Shown here: in pieces, positions 18,130 to 27,768 of the stretch | Numbering within the stretch: position 1 is the first letter of the stretch | Layout of the letters: each line of letters begins with the position of its first letter | Assembly: GCF_014230055.1 (NCBI RefSeq) | Contig: NZ_JACHVA010000052.1 | Location: 29,222-93,221, forward strand | Length of the DNA stretch: 64,000 bases | Reading direction: 5' to 3' | Origin: Puniceicoccus vermicola | GTDB taxonomy: Bacteria; Verrucomicrobiota; Verrucomicrobiia; Opitutales; Puniceicoccaceae | The notes under the pieces: model-generated | Seen by the model: only the letters and a program-made list of their open reading frames with translations | Told to the model about the DNA's origin: nothing | Database searches by the model: none | Made by a program: the position numbers and the translations under genes

Positions 18130-20277
18130 TTATTCTTTACGACGTTGGGCGATGGTGCGGTCCATATGCTTCAAGACCAAGAGGGTCATGAGAATAAATG
18201 CGAGGAAGACCAAGGCGGAGAATATGTACCAAATGCGGAGGGAAACTCCGTATCCCCAGGGGATGGGAACAATCGTTTCGCGGAAGGATACTTCGCGGAA
18301 GCTCTTGTCCGGAAGAAAGGCGCGGACGCTGCTGGGGGTGTCGTTCCAAGAGAAGAGGTAGCCGTCAATTTGCGACCAGAAGGGAACAGTGACCAACTCG
18401 CGGACGCGGTCAAGAAGGAGCTCGTCAGTGCGGGCGGTAACGACGAGGATCCAGCGGGAATCAGTTTCGGGTGAAGGGAAACTGGTCATCACAGCGCGTG
18501 AGCCGATGGGTGTCCTGGAGGAGCTTCGCTCTTCGGGGCTCAGGACCCCGTCGCCATCTTCGTCAGTCGGTTGGTTGACTTCGATTTTTTTGAATTCATC
18601 GCGAATTCCAGAGAAGAAACGCTCGATGGCTGTGGGTTCTCGCTCTTCTTCGGAGTACTCTATCTCTTCCTCGTTCTTGCTGGAGCCCAATTCAGAAAAA
18701 CTGGCCTCGGGGATGCGTTCCCTTAGCGTGGTCGGAATCCGGGATTGAGCCCCGATCACGATGAGATGTCGATCCGGGTTGGCGTAAGTGAAGCTGACTT
18801 CGGATCCGTATAAAAAGGTGTTGGAGGTCTGGGAGAGTTTTGCGATGAGCATCCATGCTGCGCAGACGGTCTCGGAACGGTTGTCGGTGAGGAGAAAAGA
18901 AATCTCCGAACCGTCGGGTTGCCCAACAAAGGGGTAGAGGGTGCGGCTGGTGAGCTTCAAGTCAGGAAGTCTGGCTCCGCGGGGGACGTTGGGAATCTCG
19001 ATGGAGGAGTCCGTGAAGATTAGCAGATCGTTGGCCGGCAACCCACGTGGGCTGAGCGAGAACTGGGAAGATCCTCCCGAGTCGGTCGTTAGCTCGAGAA
19101 GATTGCGTCCCGACTGAAATTTTCCAATTGGCAGTGAGAAGGTGACAAAGCGGCCCTCATTGTCGGAGGGGATGGTTTCCCCCCACGGCGTGCGAAGGAC
19201 TTCGCTTCCGTTGAGCCGGACGACGAGGGCATCGCTGGATCTTCTCGTGTTCTGCCCGACGGAGAAATGAACCATCATGTTCACTTTGGCGGAGGGGCGG
19301 TCAAAAATGTCGGCGGGGAAGAAAATTTGCAGGCCGATTCCACCCGTGCGGACAGGACGGATCGGAGCACCGATCTGTTGTAGCTGGGCAAAGGTGTAGG
19401 TATCGCCGGGATTGACCGGAGGTTGGCCAAAGTAGGGGGGGGTCTCGGGGAAGAGGACGCGACGGATCGAGAGGAACTGGGCCGCTGGCAAGTCCATATT
19501 CACAAACCCGAGGGCGAGGACTGACTCGTGAATCCCTTTTTGCGTAGTTCCGGTAATGACGAGTACCGGTTCCTCTTGATAGCCGGGCATGGGAACCAGG
19601 CACATGCCGCTTTCTCCAATTTCTTGGGAGAGGTCCGGGCTGAGGATGCTGGCCAGCTCGGTCTTGGTGCCGATCAATACGTTGAAACGGCCAGGGACCA
19701 AGCGCGGACCGTAGGTAATCAGAAGAGGTTTTAGGTCGGTGCGGAGTCCGAGGCCTTGCACGATTGCCGCGCCGAGGGTGACTTGTTCTTGAGTCAATAA
19801 CTCGCTGGCACCCGGAAAGGTGAGGTTGACCCGGACAGAGTCGGGCGCTCTCCCACGGAGAACCTCGTTGAGGTTCGACATGAGGAAAGGGTTGACTTCG
19901 CCTTCGGCGTATTCGGGGAGAGAATTGTCCGCAGGCGGAGTCTTCGGAGCGGCTGCAGGACTTGATTCCCTTGCTTCTGGCTTTGGTGTCGTTGTTGGTG
20001 TGGCGGGCGTCTGAGCTGCCTTGGGAGTCGCTGTTGGTTTCGCCGTTGCCTTCTGTGGAGGAGATGCGGGCTGGGCAGGTTCGGATTCGCGGAGAAACTC
20101 GGGGACAACGGGCTCGGCCGGCTCGGAAGAGGTATCCGGAGCGGGTTGGTCCTCGCGGAGTCCACGGAGAAGATCGTCCAATGTAGTCGATTGCCCGGAG
20201 CTGATTCCCGGCGTGAATGCGGAAAGTATGCAAGCGGCTGCGAGCGATAATCTGAATCGTCGACGAATGTCCATCAT
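18130..20277 (-). CDS. bcsB: Cellulose synthase regulatory/periplasmic subunit BcsB
   Basis: I start the gene at the ATG at 20277 because its ATGATG overlaps the bcsA stop and begins directly with a signal peptide (RRRFRLSLAAACILSAFTPG); the longer frame merely reads back into bcsA. The 715 residues contain a Pro/Thr/Ala-rich linker to about residue 130, then the BcsB carbohydrate-binding and flavodoxin-like repeats (for example SAKVNMMVHFSVGQN and DRHLIVIGAQSR). A C-terminal transmembrane helix (YIFSALVFLAFILMTLLVL) would dock on BcsA. BcsB is required for BcsA activity and guides the glucan through the periplasm. Confidence 0.92.
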   Translation of the reverse strand: MMDIRRRFRLSLAAACILSAFTPGISSGQSTTLDDLLRGLREDQPAPDTSSEPAEPVVPEFLRESEPAQPASPPQKATAKPTATPKAAQTPATPTTTPKPEARESSPAAAPKTPPADNSLPEYAEGEVNPFLMSNLNEVLRGRAPDSVRVNLTFPGASELLTQEQVTLGAAIVQGLGLRTDLKPLLITYGPRLVPGRFNVLIGTKTELASILSPDLSQEIGESGMCLVPMPGYQEEPVLVITGTTQKGIHESVLALGFVNMDLPAAQFLSIRRVLFPETPPYFGQPPVNPGDTYTFAQLQQIGAPIRPVRTGGIGLQIFFPADIFDRPSAKVNMMVHFSVGQNTRRSSDALVVRLNGSEVLRTPWGETIPSDNEGRFVTFSLPIGKFQSGRNLLELTTDSGGSSQFSLSPRGLPANDLLIFTDSSIEIPNVPRGARLPDLKLTSRTLYPFVGQPDGSEISFLLTDNRSETVCAAWMLIAKLSQTSNTFLYGSEVSFTYANPDRHLIVIGAQSRIPTTLRERIPEASFSELGSSKNEEEIEYSEEEREPTAIERFFSGIRDEFKKIEVNQPTDEDGDGVLSPEERSSSRTPIGSRAVMTSFPSPETDSRWILVVTARTDELLLDRVRELVTVPFWSQIDGYLFSWNDTPSSVRAFLPDKSFREVSFRETIVPIPWGYGVSLRIWYIFSALVFLAFILMTLLVLKHMDRTIAQRRKE

Positions 20278-22499
20278 GGGTTCTCGGTACGTGGTGCTCG
20301 GGATCCAAATCCTCCCAGGATGGAGCCGATGAGATGACCTATGTGTGCGATTGAGTATTTGACGCCAATGCCCAAAAGGAAAAGGAAGCTTCCTATAACG
20401 CCGAGACGGCATTCCCGGTTGTGCTGGAAGGCCATCCAGCGGGTGCTGCTACCGGTGACAAATCGGACTTTTGCTTTCCGCTCGTCTAGGTCGGTGTGAT
20501 TGAACTCGGCTCCAAGAGCCAGCATTTCGGAATCCTCGTCATAGCGGAGGATCCGCAGGTCAATGTTGAACGCGAATTCGACTTTTCTCCCCGAAGCATA
20601 GACTTCGAGCACGGCTTGATTCTCATTTTGAATGTCCTTCTCGTAAGAGGGCTTGAGAAGCATTCGGCAGCCACCGAGGGAAATGTCGACGATCCGGCAG
20701 TCGTAGCGTTCTTCTCCAATCCGCAGTTTAGCTTCCATGTTGACCGGCATGCGCGGTGTCGCCCGGCGCTGACGTCTCTCGAGGAGTGCACCGATTGCCG
20801 CAAGGAGGATGACCGTATTGAAGAAACCGAATCCCATCGTCACCAGGGTTGCGGTGTTCTGATCAGGCACCGCGAAGTAGCGGGCCGCCCCGAAACACAG
20901 TGCAGTGACATTGATGATGAAGAGGATGTAGAAGGGGTAGGCGAGGGGAGAGATGAAAGTGCGGTTTAGGAATTCCCCTTTCGGCGTCACCTTGAAGGCC
21001 GGAGCACGCGGTCGCAGCATCGTTTTCACGATAGCGGGCAGACAGTAGACCGATTGAATCAACTCGTACAGCTCCGAGACAAAAGATCTTCGGACCCTTC
21101 CATAAAGATAACTCGATACGGTCATGACCGCGATTAGGTGCGGAACGGCGTAGGCGGAGAAGGTTTGCCAGTTGGCGGCGTAGATTTTCAGACCGAAGAC
21201 CAAGAAGGCCACTGGCGCCAAGAGGAAGACGAGCCGGGCAAATGGGAAAAACCAAAAGAGGCAGCTGTTTGCGTAGCAAATGCGTTGCGGAATGCTGAGG
21301 CCCCGGGCGATCAGAGGACGCTTGAGGAGGAAGATCTGGATCATTCCGGTCGCCCACCGAATCCGTTGTCCAATAAAGCCACCCATGGTTTCCGGTTGGA
21401 GACCCGAGAGCATCGGCTCGGAAATGAAGGCGCTGTTGTAGCCTAGGGTGTGTAGCGAAATAGCGGTTTCGGCGTCTTCGGTAATGGTCTCGCCGGACAT
21501 CCCCCCTTGTTTCTCAATGAGGCTTCGCTTCAGTAGAGCTCCAGAGCCACAGAAGAACGAGGAATTCCAGTAATCAAGTCCCTGCTGGACCACTCGATAG
21601 AACATTTCGTTCTCACTGGGAGCGGAGTAGAAGGTGTTGAGGTTCTTCTCGATCGGGTCGGGATTGACGAAAAAGTGCGGGGTTTGCACCAGAAACAGCT
21701 TTTCGTCCTGATTGAAGAGGCCGACGGTGTTTTCGAGGAAATTTTCGGTCGGAACGTGGTCGGCGTCGAGAATGAGAAGAAGGTCGCCGTTGGTCTTCTT
21801 CATCGCGTCGTTGATATTCCCGGCCTTGGCGTGCTGGTTACGCTCGCGGGTCACATACTGAACCCCTAATTTGTTGCAGAGGCGAAATAGGCTCTCGCGG
21901 CGAGTTAGTGCCTGTTCGCGGGATGCGTCATTCCCGGTCGTGCATTTCTGATCAGTACCCCCGTCATCCAGGAGATAGACTTTGCGCTTGTGCTCGGGAT
22001 AGCGCATTTGCAGCGCGGCCATCATCGTCACTTCCAGGATTTCCTCGCTCTCATTGTAGGAAGGAATCATGACGTCGATTGTGGGGAGCTCGCTGACAGG
22101 AGGCAGCGGCACGGGTTTCCGCTCAAAGGGCCTTACATTTACGAAAGAGCCGAGTAGGAAGATCATAATCCCGTACATTTCTGCTAGGAAAAGAATGATC
22201 GCGATGGAGAAACTGACCCAGTCGTAGAACTCCAGAGTCTCTAGTGACCGCCAGAAGAAATAACGAAGAACGATGAAAAAGGCGAAACAGAGGAAAACCA
22301 CTCGGGTCGTCGGCGTCCGCTTCATGAAGCGGAAGACGAAAAGTCCAAGGAGCAACCCGCCTGCTAAATACCATTGCGAGCGGTGCTCAAGGTGCAATGC
22401 GCAGACAAACAGAAACGTCAGGAAGGTGAGAAACCACAAGAAAACGACCAGAGAAAGGTGTTTTGATTTATGGCGAGCTGTTTTTGAAGTTTGGACCAC
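20274..22499 (-). CDS. bcsA: Cellulose synthase catalytic subunit with PilZ c-di-GMP domain
   Basis: This 741-residue multi-spanning GT2 glycosyltransferase polymerises UDP-glucose into beta-1,4-glucan and threads it through the inner membrane. Hallmarks are all present: first Asp in LLDDGGTD (residue 178 region), DAD at 245-247, FFCGSGALL, TED at 340-342, and QRIRW at 378-382. The C-terminal PilZ domain has RRQRR at 575-579 and DISLGG at 605-610, the two elements that bind c-di-GMP, so activation by that second messenger is expected. It is the first gene of the bcsABZC operon; no bcsQ, bcsE or diguanylate cyclase is adjacent. Confidence 0.96.
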   Translation of the reverse strand: MVQTSKTARHKSKHLSLVVFLWFLTFLTFLFVCALHLEHRSQWYLAGGLLLGLFVFRFMKRTPTTRVVFLCFAFFIVLRYFFWRSLETLEFYDWVSFSIAIILFLAEMYGIMIFLLGSFVNVRPFERKPVPLPPVSELPTIDVMIPSYNESEEILEVTMMAALQMRYPEHKRKVYLLDDGGTDQKCTTGNDASREQALTRRESLFRLCNKLGVQYVTRERNQHAKAGNINDAMKKTNGDLLLILDADHVPTENFLENTVGLFNQDEKLFLVQTPHFFVNPDPIEKNLNTFYSAPSENEMFYRVVQQGLDYWNSSFFCGSGALLKRSLIEKQGGMSGETITEDAETAISLHTLGYNSAFISEPMLSGLQPETMGGFIGQRIRWATGMIQIFLLKRPLIARGLSIPQRICYANSCLFWFFPFARLVFLLAPVAFLVFGLKIYAANWQTFSAYAVPHLIAVMTVSSYLYGRVRRSFVSELYELIQSVYCLPAIVKTMLRPRAPAFKVTPKGEFLNRTFISPLAYPFYILFIINVTALCFGAARYFAVPDQNTATLVTMGFGFFNTVILLAAIGALLERRQRRATPRMPVNMEAKLRIGEERYDCRIVDISLGGCRMLLKPSYEKDIQNENQAVLEVYASGRKVEFAFNIDLRILRYDEDSEMLALGAEFNHTDLDERKAKVRFVTGSSTRWMAFQHNRECRLGVIGSFLFLLGIGVKYSIAHIGHLIGSILGGFGSRAPRTENP

Positions 22500-22667
22500 T
22501 GTAAAATATTTGTAAGCAATCTATGGACCAAGAAATGGTTAGTGCAATTTGATTCCAGACTAAAGACAGATTTTTCTCCGAAATCCACAGTAAACTGAGT
22601 GGTCCGGGCATGGTCCACATGGGCAGCGAATAGCCCATGCGTGGTCTGTGCGGGAGGAACGGGAGCT

Positions 22668-23597
22668 CTAGATGACTCCGAGGGCGCGCTCGGCTTCGAT
22701 TGCCGCTTGGCAACCCATTCCTGCCGCCGTAATCGCCTGACGGTAGACGTGGTCGGCGCAGTCTCCGGCGACATAGACGCGTGGGGCGGAGGTCAGGACA
22801 TTGCTCGTTCCTTCCGGAATGAGATAGCCCTCGTCATCCATGGCGAGTTTGCCTTGGAAGGGCGCGGTGTTTGGAATGTGCCCGATCGCGATGAAGACAC
22901 CTTTGCAGTCGATCGTTTGGGCCTCGCCGTTCTCGCGGTGCCTGACGTTGATCCCGGTCACCAAGCCGTTTTCATCGGGCACGATGCCTTCCACCACGGT
23001 GTTCCAGACCATTTCGATCTTCTCGTGGGAGACGGCTCTCTCCGCCATGATCGGGGAAGCGCGGAGCTCATCGCGGCGGTGGATCAAGTAAACTTTGGAG
23101 CAAAATCGAGTGAGGAAGAGGGCTTCTTCGCAAGCGGAGTCTCCTCCTCCGACAACGACGACGTCCATGTCGCGGTAAAAGGCCCCATCGCAGGTGGCAC
23201 AGGTGGTTACGCCCTTGCCGCCATACATTTCTTTCTCCCCTGGAACTCCGAGTAGCCTCGGTGAAGCGCCGGTAGCGATCACCAATGAGCGGGTTTCATA
23301 TTCCTTCGAGGCAGTTTTCAGGGTGATGGGATCTGACTCCACATCAGCATCTTCAACCAAGGCGACTTCGAAGCGGGCTCCGAAGCGGGCGGCCTGCTTG
23401 CGCATGTTGTCCATGAGCTGGAATCCATCGATGCCCTCCGGGAATCCCGGAAAGTTCTCCACTTCCGAGGTCGTGGTCAATTGGCCGCCGGGCTGCGATC
23501 CTTCGAGGACGAGCGGGTTCAAGTTGGCCCGTGCCGCATAGATTGCTGCTGTCAGCCCTGCGCATCCGGATCCGAGGATAATGAGATTTTCCGCCAT
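22668..23597 (-). CDS. trxB: Thioredoxin reductase
   Basis: The start at 23597 gives the normal length of 309 residues; the longer frame only runs back into the cysE end. It has an FAD-binding Rossmann motif at the N-terminus ([19 protein letters not shown]), the redox-active CATC at residues 133-136, an NADPH-binding [13 protein letters not shown], and the C-terminal [12 protein letters not shown] motif. It transfers electrons from NADPH to thioredoxin in the cytoplasm. It lies 31 bases downstream of cysE on the same strand. An imperfect inverted repeat at 22612-22643 might end the transcript, without a T tract. Confidence 0.96.
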   Translation of the reverse strand: MAENLIILGSGCAGLTAAIYAARANLNPLVLEGSQPGGQLTTTSEVENFPGFPEGIDGFQLMDNMRKQAARFGARFEVALVEDADVESDPITLKTASKEYETRSLVIATGASPRLLGVPGEKEMYGGKGVTTCATCDGAFYRDMDVVVVGGGDSACEEALFLTRFCSKVYLIHRRDELRASPIMAERAVSHEKIEMVWNTVVEGIVPDENGLVTGINVRHRENGEAQTIDCKGVFIAIGHIPNTAPFQGKLAMDDEGYLIPEGTSNVLTSAPRVYVAGDCADHVYRQAITAAGMGCQAAIEAERALGVI

Positions 23598-23628
23598 AAA
23601 ATTGTTCTGTAGTGAAAACGGGGCGAAA

Positions 23629-24510
23629 TCAACTCCGAGCTTGGAATCCGGAGATTTTCGCTTCGTCGGATTCCGATCCGCATCGCACGTCGTGGTCCAT
23701 CTTCCGCGCAGGATCGTCCCCATTGGACATTCCCACGATGCGCGAGGGAACCCCCACAACCGTGACGTTGGGTGGAACGGATTCGAGGACAACACTGTTG
23801 GCCCCGATTCGTGAGCAGGCCCCGATCGTGATGTTGCCGAGGATCTTCGCCCCCGCCCCGATGAGGACGCCGCGCTCGATCTTCGGGTGGCGGTCTCCAC
23901 TTTCCTTTCCGGTGCCCCCTAAGGTCACTGCGTGGAGAATCGAAACATCGTCGGCAATCCGGCTTGTCTCACCCGCGACAAATCCAGTCGCATGGTCGAG
24001 CAAAATGCCGGAACCCACGACGGCCGCAGGGTGAATGTCGACGCCGAAAAATTCAGAATTGAGGCTTTGGAGGTGGAGGGCCAGCTGACGGCGACCGTTT
24101 TTCCAGAGCCAGTGGGAGACCCGGTGGCAGCAGATCGCCTTGAAGCCTTTGTAGTAGAGGACCGGGGTGATGTGATTTTCGCAGGCCGGGTCCCGTTCAT
24201 AGATCGCTTCGATGTCTTTCCGGATGGCCTGGCCGATCTGGGGATCTCCGCGCATGGCTTCGAGGAAAACCTCCTCAAGGTGGAATTCCCAATGCGAGAG
24301 GAAGGTGAGCTTTTCCGCTAGGCGAAAACTGAGAACTTCCTCCAGCGAGGAACGATCGAGGACAATCTCCTGAATCTGGCACGCGAGGACAGGCTCACTC
24401 TCGATTATTTCGACAGCGTCCTGGCGAATCTTCTCCCATATGGGGTCGGAGATCGTTTTTTCAGTCATGGATTCCCTTAAATCGTTCAGGCGGGTTGAAA
24501 TCTCGGCCAT
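23629..24510 (-). CDS. cysE: Serine O-acetyltransferase
   Basis: The 293-residue product combines the N-terminal helical CysE domain ([20 protein letters not shown]) with the left-handed beta-helix hexapeptide region: [40 protein letters not shown], and [17 protein letters not shown]. It makes O-acetylserine from serine and acetyl-CoA, the first step to cysteine; cysK lies 13 kb away. The start is uncertain: an ATG at 24468 with AAGGGA upstream would shorten it by 14 residues. It is divergent from the redoxin gene at 24564. Confidence 0.95.
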   Translation of the reverse strand: MAEISTRLNDLRESMTEKTISDPIWEKIRQDAVEIIESEPVLACQIQEIVLDRSSLEEVLSFRLAEKLTFLSHWEFHLEEVFLEAMRGDPQIGQAIRKDIEAIYERDPACENHITPVLYYKGFKAICCHRVSHWLWKNGRRQLALHLQSLNSEFFGVDIHPAAVVGSGILLDHATGFVAGETSRIADDVSILHAVTLGGTGKESGDRHPKIERGVLIGAGAKILGNITIGACSRIGANSVVLESVPPNVTVVGVPSRIVGMSNGDDPARKMDHDVRCGSESDEAKISGFQARS

Positions 24511-24563
24511 ACTAAGTTCCTGTTCAGTCTCGCGACTTTCGCAACCCTCAATCGAAAACTACC

Positions 24564-25151
24564 ATGAAGAAAAAATTGTTTCTTTTCGCCCTGTCTCTCG
24601 TTGCCTCCTCTGCTTTTGCAGCGGTCCAGAATGGAGAAGAGGCTCCGGATTTCACTTTGATGGACACCGATGGGGAGGAGGTCTCCCTCTCTGATTTTGA
24701 CGGACAGTATGTCGTCTTGGAGTGGCTCAATCACGGGTGCCCCTTCGTAAAGGCGCACTACAATTCCGGAAATATGCAATCGCTGCAGGAGGAATATACG
24801 GATCAGGACGTTGTTTGGCTCTCCATTGTCTCTTCGGCTCCCGGCAAGCAGGGCCACGACACGGCTGAAGGGCACCAAAAGACGGCGAAAGAAAAGGGTT
24901 CAAATGCCACCGCCATTCTCATGGATGAATCCGGTGAGGTGGGTCAAATGTATGGTGCCAAGACCACTCCGCATATGTTCATCATCGATCCAGAAGGTGT
25001 GCTGATCTACCAAGGAGGCATTGATGATTCACCCCGTGGCGACCCCGCCGAAGCCAACAACTACGTTTCCGCTGCCCTTGACGCTTCCATGGCCGGAGAA
25101 AAAGTTGAGCAGGCCAGCACGCGCCCTTACGGCTGCTCGGTAAAATATTAA
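24564..25151 (+). CDS. Exported thioredoxin-fold redoxin (AhpC/TSA-like)
   Basis: The 195-residue product has a signal peptide ending ASSAFAA and a redoxin fold: GEEAPDFTLMDTDGEEVSLS, then EWLNHGCPFVKAHYN with one cysteine at residue 59 in the peroxidatic or thioredoxin position, and the cis-Pro segment TTPHMFIIDPEG. There is no CxxC. A second cysteine near the C-terminus (residue 191, RPYGCSVKY) could act as resolving partner; that is inference. It should work in the periplasm. Its role in thiol or peroxide chemistry is not further resolved. Confidence 0.85.
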   Translation: MKKKLFLFALSLVASSAFAAVQNGEEAPDFTLMDTDGEEVSLSDFDGQYVVLEWLNHGCPFVKAHYNSGNMQSLQEEYTDQDVVWLSIVSSAPGKQGHDTAEGHQKTAKEKGSNATAILMDESGEVGQMYGAKTTPHMFIIDPEGVLIYQGGIDDSPRGDPAEANNYVSAALDASMAGEKVEQASTRPYGCSVKY

Positions 25152-25229
25152 TCGAAAGCTTTCTTCCGAGAGCCCGTCTTCGGTTTTCCCTGGAGGCGGG
25201 CTTTCCGCTAGGCTCGACATTCCAGACTT

Positions 25230-25718
25230 ATGCCATTTCTCCAGACCGAAGCCATCATTCCGCTCCCAAGGGAGGAGGTCTTTCCCTTTTTCGCGCTGGC
25301 TGAGAACCTTGAGAAAATTACCCCCGACTCCCTGAAGTTTGAGATTCTCACTCCTCTCCCAATTGAAATGGAGGAGGGCGTTCTCATCGATTATCGTCTT
25401 CGCATCGGCGGAATCCCGCAATCCTGGCAGACTTTGATCAGCCGATGGGATCCTCCGTTTCAGTTCGTCGACGAACAAATGAAGGGCCCCTATCGTAAAT
25501 GGGTCCACACCCACACCTTTCGGGAATGCGATGCGGGGACGGAAATGACGGACCGGGTCGAATACGAATTGCCATTCGGTCCCTTGGGGAAAATCGCACA
25601 CCCCATCATCCGCCGACAGCTCCGAAAGATTTTCACTCACCGCAATGCGGTGATTGGAGACTTCTTCACCATCCCGAAGTCTTCCGGCATCGTTCGAGGG
25701 CCGATCGTCTTTGGTTAA
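25230..25718 (+). CDS. SRPBCC (START-like) family protein
   Basis: A 162-residue cytoplasmic protein with the SRPBCC pattern: an opening strand with PLPREEVFPFFALAENLEKITP, then LKFEILTPLPIEMEEG, and a late WVHTHTFRECDAGTEMTDRV strand followed by the long C-terminal helix. These proteins form a deep hydrophobic ligand cavity. The subtype seen near cell-envelope and dTDP-sugar genes has no defined ligand. It is 78 bases downstream of the redoxin gene and may share its transcript. Confidence 0.82.
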   Translation: MPFLQTEAIIPLPREEVFPFFALAENLEKITPDSLKFEILTPLPIEMEEGVLIDYRLRIGGIPQSWQTLISRWDPPFQFVDEQMKGPYRKWVHTHTFRECDAGTEMTDRVEYELPFGPLGKIAHPIIRRQLRKIFTHRNAVIGDFFTIPKSSGIVRGPIVFG

Positions 25719-25827
25719 TCGCCCGCGCGTAAATCGTAAAAAGCCATTTTGAAGTGCTCAATGGTTTGGGTTGGAACGAGTTGACGTCGCGACTCCTCTC
25801 GCGGTCAAAGGGCAGGGAATCCCGTTT

Positions 25828-26934
25828 CTATTGGTTTCCCGGTGGAGAGTAGCCGAGCTCTTCCAAAGTTTTTCGCAAGAGGGGGCGGAGCTCCCGGGCT
25901 AGGTCTTTGTTGGCGTAGCCGACCCAAGCGACGGGACTGGTCGTATCGAGCGGGGATTGCAGGGGATTTCCCCAAGGATCTTCTATAATACAGCCGGAAG
26001 CGCGGGCGATGGGGAGGCAAGCGAGGTCGTAGGGGTGACAGGTGAGGGCCTCGGGCAAACCCAACCGGGCGAACACCAAAGGACGAAGATCGGCGACCAG
26101 ACGGTCCCTTCCGGCGAGGAGTTCGAAAAGTTGACCTCCTGAAGAGATGTATTGGTCCGTGAAGACCAGCGGCGTTGCGGAGGGAATCTCTGGGAGATGC
26201 TTCCGGAGAAATGTCGACTCGATCTCTTGGATCGCTTCGCGACCTTCGGGAAAGTAGGCAGCGAAACTCGCAAATCCGTGTCGCAGGTCGGTTGCCCGGG
26301 AGGGCCGGAGGAAGATGGTTTGAGGTTTCTCCGCGGTGCCGAAGTCGCGGATGGTTTCACAATGGAAAACGCCCGGTACGGTTTCCCAAGAGCAGGCACT
26401 GTCGGAAATTTGCTGGCGGCTGGTCGGAATCTCTATCATCGCTCCGGCTCGGAGGTCTGCGAGTGTTGGGAGCATGTCAGCTTGGTCCCCGGCCTCGGCG
26501 GCTCCGGCCTCGGCGGCGCCAGCCTCGGCGGCGCCAGCCTCGGCGGCCCCGGCCAACATCCAGGCTGAGCGTTTGTCATACATGAGACCGCGTGTTCCGT
26601 CGATGGGGTCGATGAGAATGGTAATGATTTTCTCGGGGGCGTTCCGGGGAAACCGTTCGCCGGTCTCGTCCCCGAGACCTTCGGCAATTACGTCGGCCGG
26701 ATATTCCTCGGGCCAGTTTTTCTCAAACCAGTCGATGAGGACTTCTTCGCTGATGCGGTCAATTTGGTAGATCGTGTCGGCCGAGGTAACGCGGTGGATC
26801 GCCGCCGAATTCGCCTGCGGGTTGCGATCTCGTTCCTCGCGGATGCCTTCGCGGATGGAGGATCCCAGATCGAAGAGGAGCCGGGCGATTCGCTTCCAAT
26901 CCTCTGGGCCCAATCTTACCGGGTGCTTGCTCAC
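25828..26934 (-). CDS. Inositol monophosphatase-family phosphatase with an internal repeat insertion
   Basis: This 368-residue protein starts at a GTG overlapping the coaX stop by GTGA. Family metal-binding motifs are visible: a Glu-rich first site region (VIAEGLGDETGERFP) and IDPIDGTRGLMYDKRSAW. The C-terminal motif appears as CHPYDLACLPIARASG, in the place of the usual WDxAA. Immediately after AWMLAG there is an insertion of four AAEAG-type units encoded by a 15-bp tandem repeat. It probably removes phosphate from a small metabolite such as a sugar or nucleotide phosphate; the substrate is unknown. Confidence 0.82.
   Translation of the reverse strand: MSKHPVRLGPEDWKRIARLLFDLGSSIREGIREERDRNPQANSAAIHRVTSADTIYQIDRISEEVLIDWFEKNWPEEYPADVIAEGLGDETGERFPRNAPEKIITILIDPIDGTRGLMYDKRSAWMLAGAAEAGAAEAGAAEAGAAEAGDQADMLPTLADLRAGAMIEIPTSRQQISDSACSWETVPGVFHCETIRDFGTAEKPQTIFLRPSRATDLRHGFASFAAYFPEGREAIQEIESTFLRKHLPEIPSATPLVFTDQYISSGGQLFELLAGRDRLVADLRPLVFARLGLPEALTCHPYDLACLPIARASGCIIEDPWGNPLQSPLDTTSPVAWVGYANKDLARELRPLLRKTLEELGYSPPGNQ
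26490..26549. repeat. In-frame 15-bp tandem repeat, four units
   Basis: Four consecutive 15-base units of the form C-G/A-GCCTCGGCGG-CNC lie inside the phosphatase gene and encode repeated Ala-Ala-Glu-Ala-Gly. Units differ at one to three bases. Because the unit length is a multiple of three, copy-number change would keep the reading frame. Confidence 0.9.
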
Positions 26935-27725
26935 TTGGACTTAGACCCTGAGGGTAGTCCGAGCAGGTCGGGAGCCCGGCTGAGAACTCCTTCGAGAGTG
27001 AGGTGTGGGAAGAACGGTAGGCCACCGATCCAGCTTTCCTTGACCCAATTGAAGCTGCCACCGGTCACGAGCACTTTAGGTTCGCGGCCATCGATCGTGA
27101 CGATCTCCTCCGTTGTGGTCGCGACGAGTTCACGAATCATTCCGGCAAAGCCTTTTGTGCAGCCGACTTCCATCGCTTCCTCGGTGGAGCGACCGATGCC
27201 GGTTCGGCGATGAATTCGGCTGAGGTCGAGGGGCGGAAGCAGAGCCGTTTTCTCAGTTAGGTATTCCGAGAGGAAGGCAAAACCGGGAGCGATCGCGCCC
27301 CCTTCATATCCATTTGTAGCGGTTATCGCGTCGAGAGTCACCGCAGTGCCCATGTCGATCACGATGAAGGGAGGCTCGGCATGGATAAGCCCTCCGAGAG
27401 CATTGGCAAGGCGGTCGGGGCCGAGCTGGGTCGGTTTTGGATAGTGAATCCGGAGAGGGCCGACGCGCTCGTGCGTCAAAAATTCGCAGGGGATGCTGGC
27501 CTCCTCTGATTGCTCTTTCAGAACTTGGCTCACCCGGGGAACGACGGAACATGCGATGACTCCATCGGGGGCAGGGTGAGGACTGTTGGGCTGGAGAAGG
27601 GGACGAAAGTCGAGGGCGTCACCGCGGGAGGTGAGATTGCCGTGGGCGATTAAGTTCTCATCGGAGAACAATCCCCAGTGGGCACGGCTGTTTCCAATAT
27701 CGACGGTGAGGATCGTTGCGCTCAT
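26931..27725 (-). CDS. coaX: Type III pantothenate kinase
   Basis: The 264-residue product has all the class III motifs: DIGNSRAHWGLF with Asp9, LGPDRLANALGG, the second acidic motif VIDMGTAVTLDA, and GGAIAPGF. It phosphorylates pantothenate in the first step of coenzyme A synthesis and is distinct from CoaA. The stop overlaps the start of the phosphatase gene, and the gene lies 43 bases below thrH, so these are likely co-transcribed. Confidence 0.95.
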   Translation of the reverse strand: MSATILTVDIGNSRAHWGLFSDENLIAHGNLTSRGDALDFRPLLQPNSPHPAPDGVIACSVVPRVSQVLKEQSEEASIPCEFLTHERVGPLRIHYPKPTQLGPDRLANALGGLIHAEPPFIVIDMGTAVTLDAITATNGYEGGAIAPGFAFLSEYLTEKTALLPPLDLSRIHRRTGIGRSTEEAMEVGCTKGFAGMIRELVATTTEEIVTIDGREPKVLVTGGSFNWVKESWIGGLPFFPHLTLEGVLSRAPDLLGLPSGSKSK

Positions 27726-27768
27726 GGGGGCGAGAATATGGTTCGCGACCAGAATCGATGAAACTCGA

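Noticed and set aside
19301..20308. Minus-strand frame of 335 residues within bcsB
   Set aside because: Alternate frame of the same strand; rich in Arg, Pro and Ser as expected for a frame-shifted reading of a GC-rich gene.
22516..22667. tRNA or small RNA in the bcsA-trxB spacer
   Set aside because: An imperfect inverted repeat (ACATGGGC with GCCCATG) is present but no cloverleaf or conserved RNA structure.
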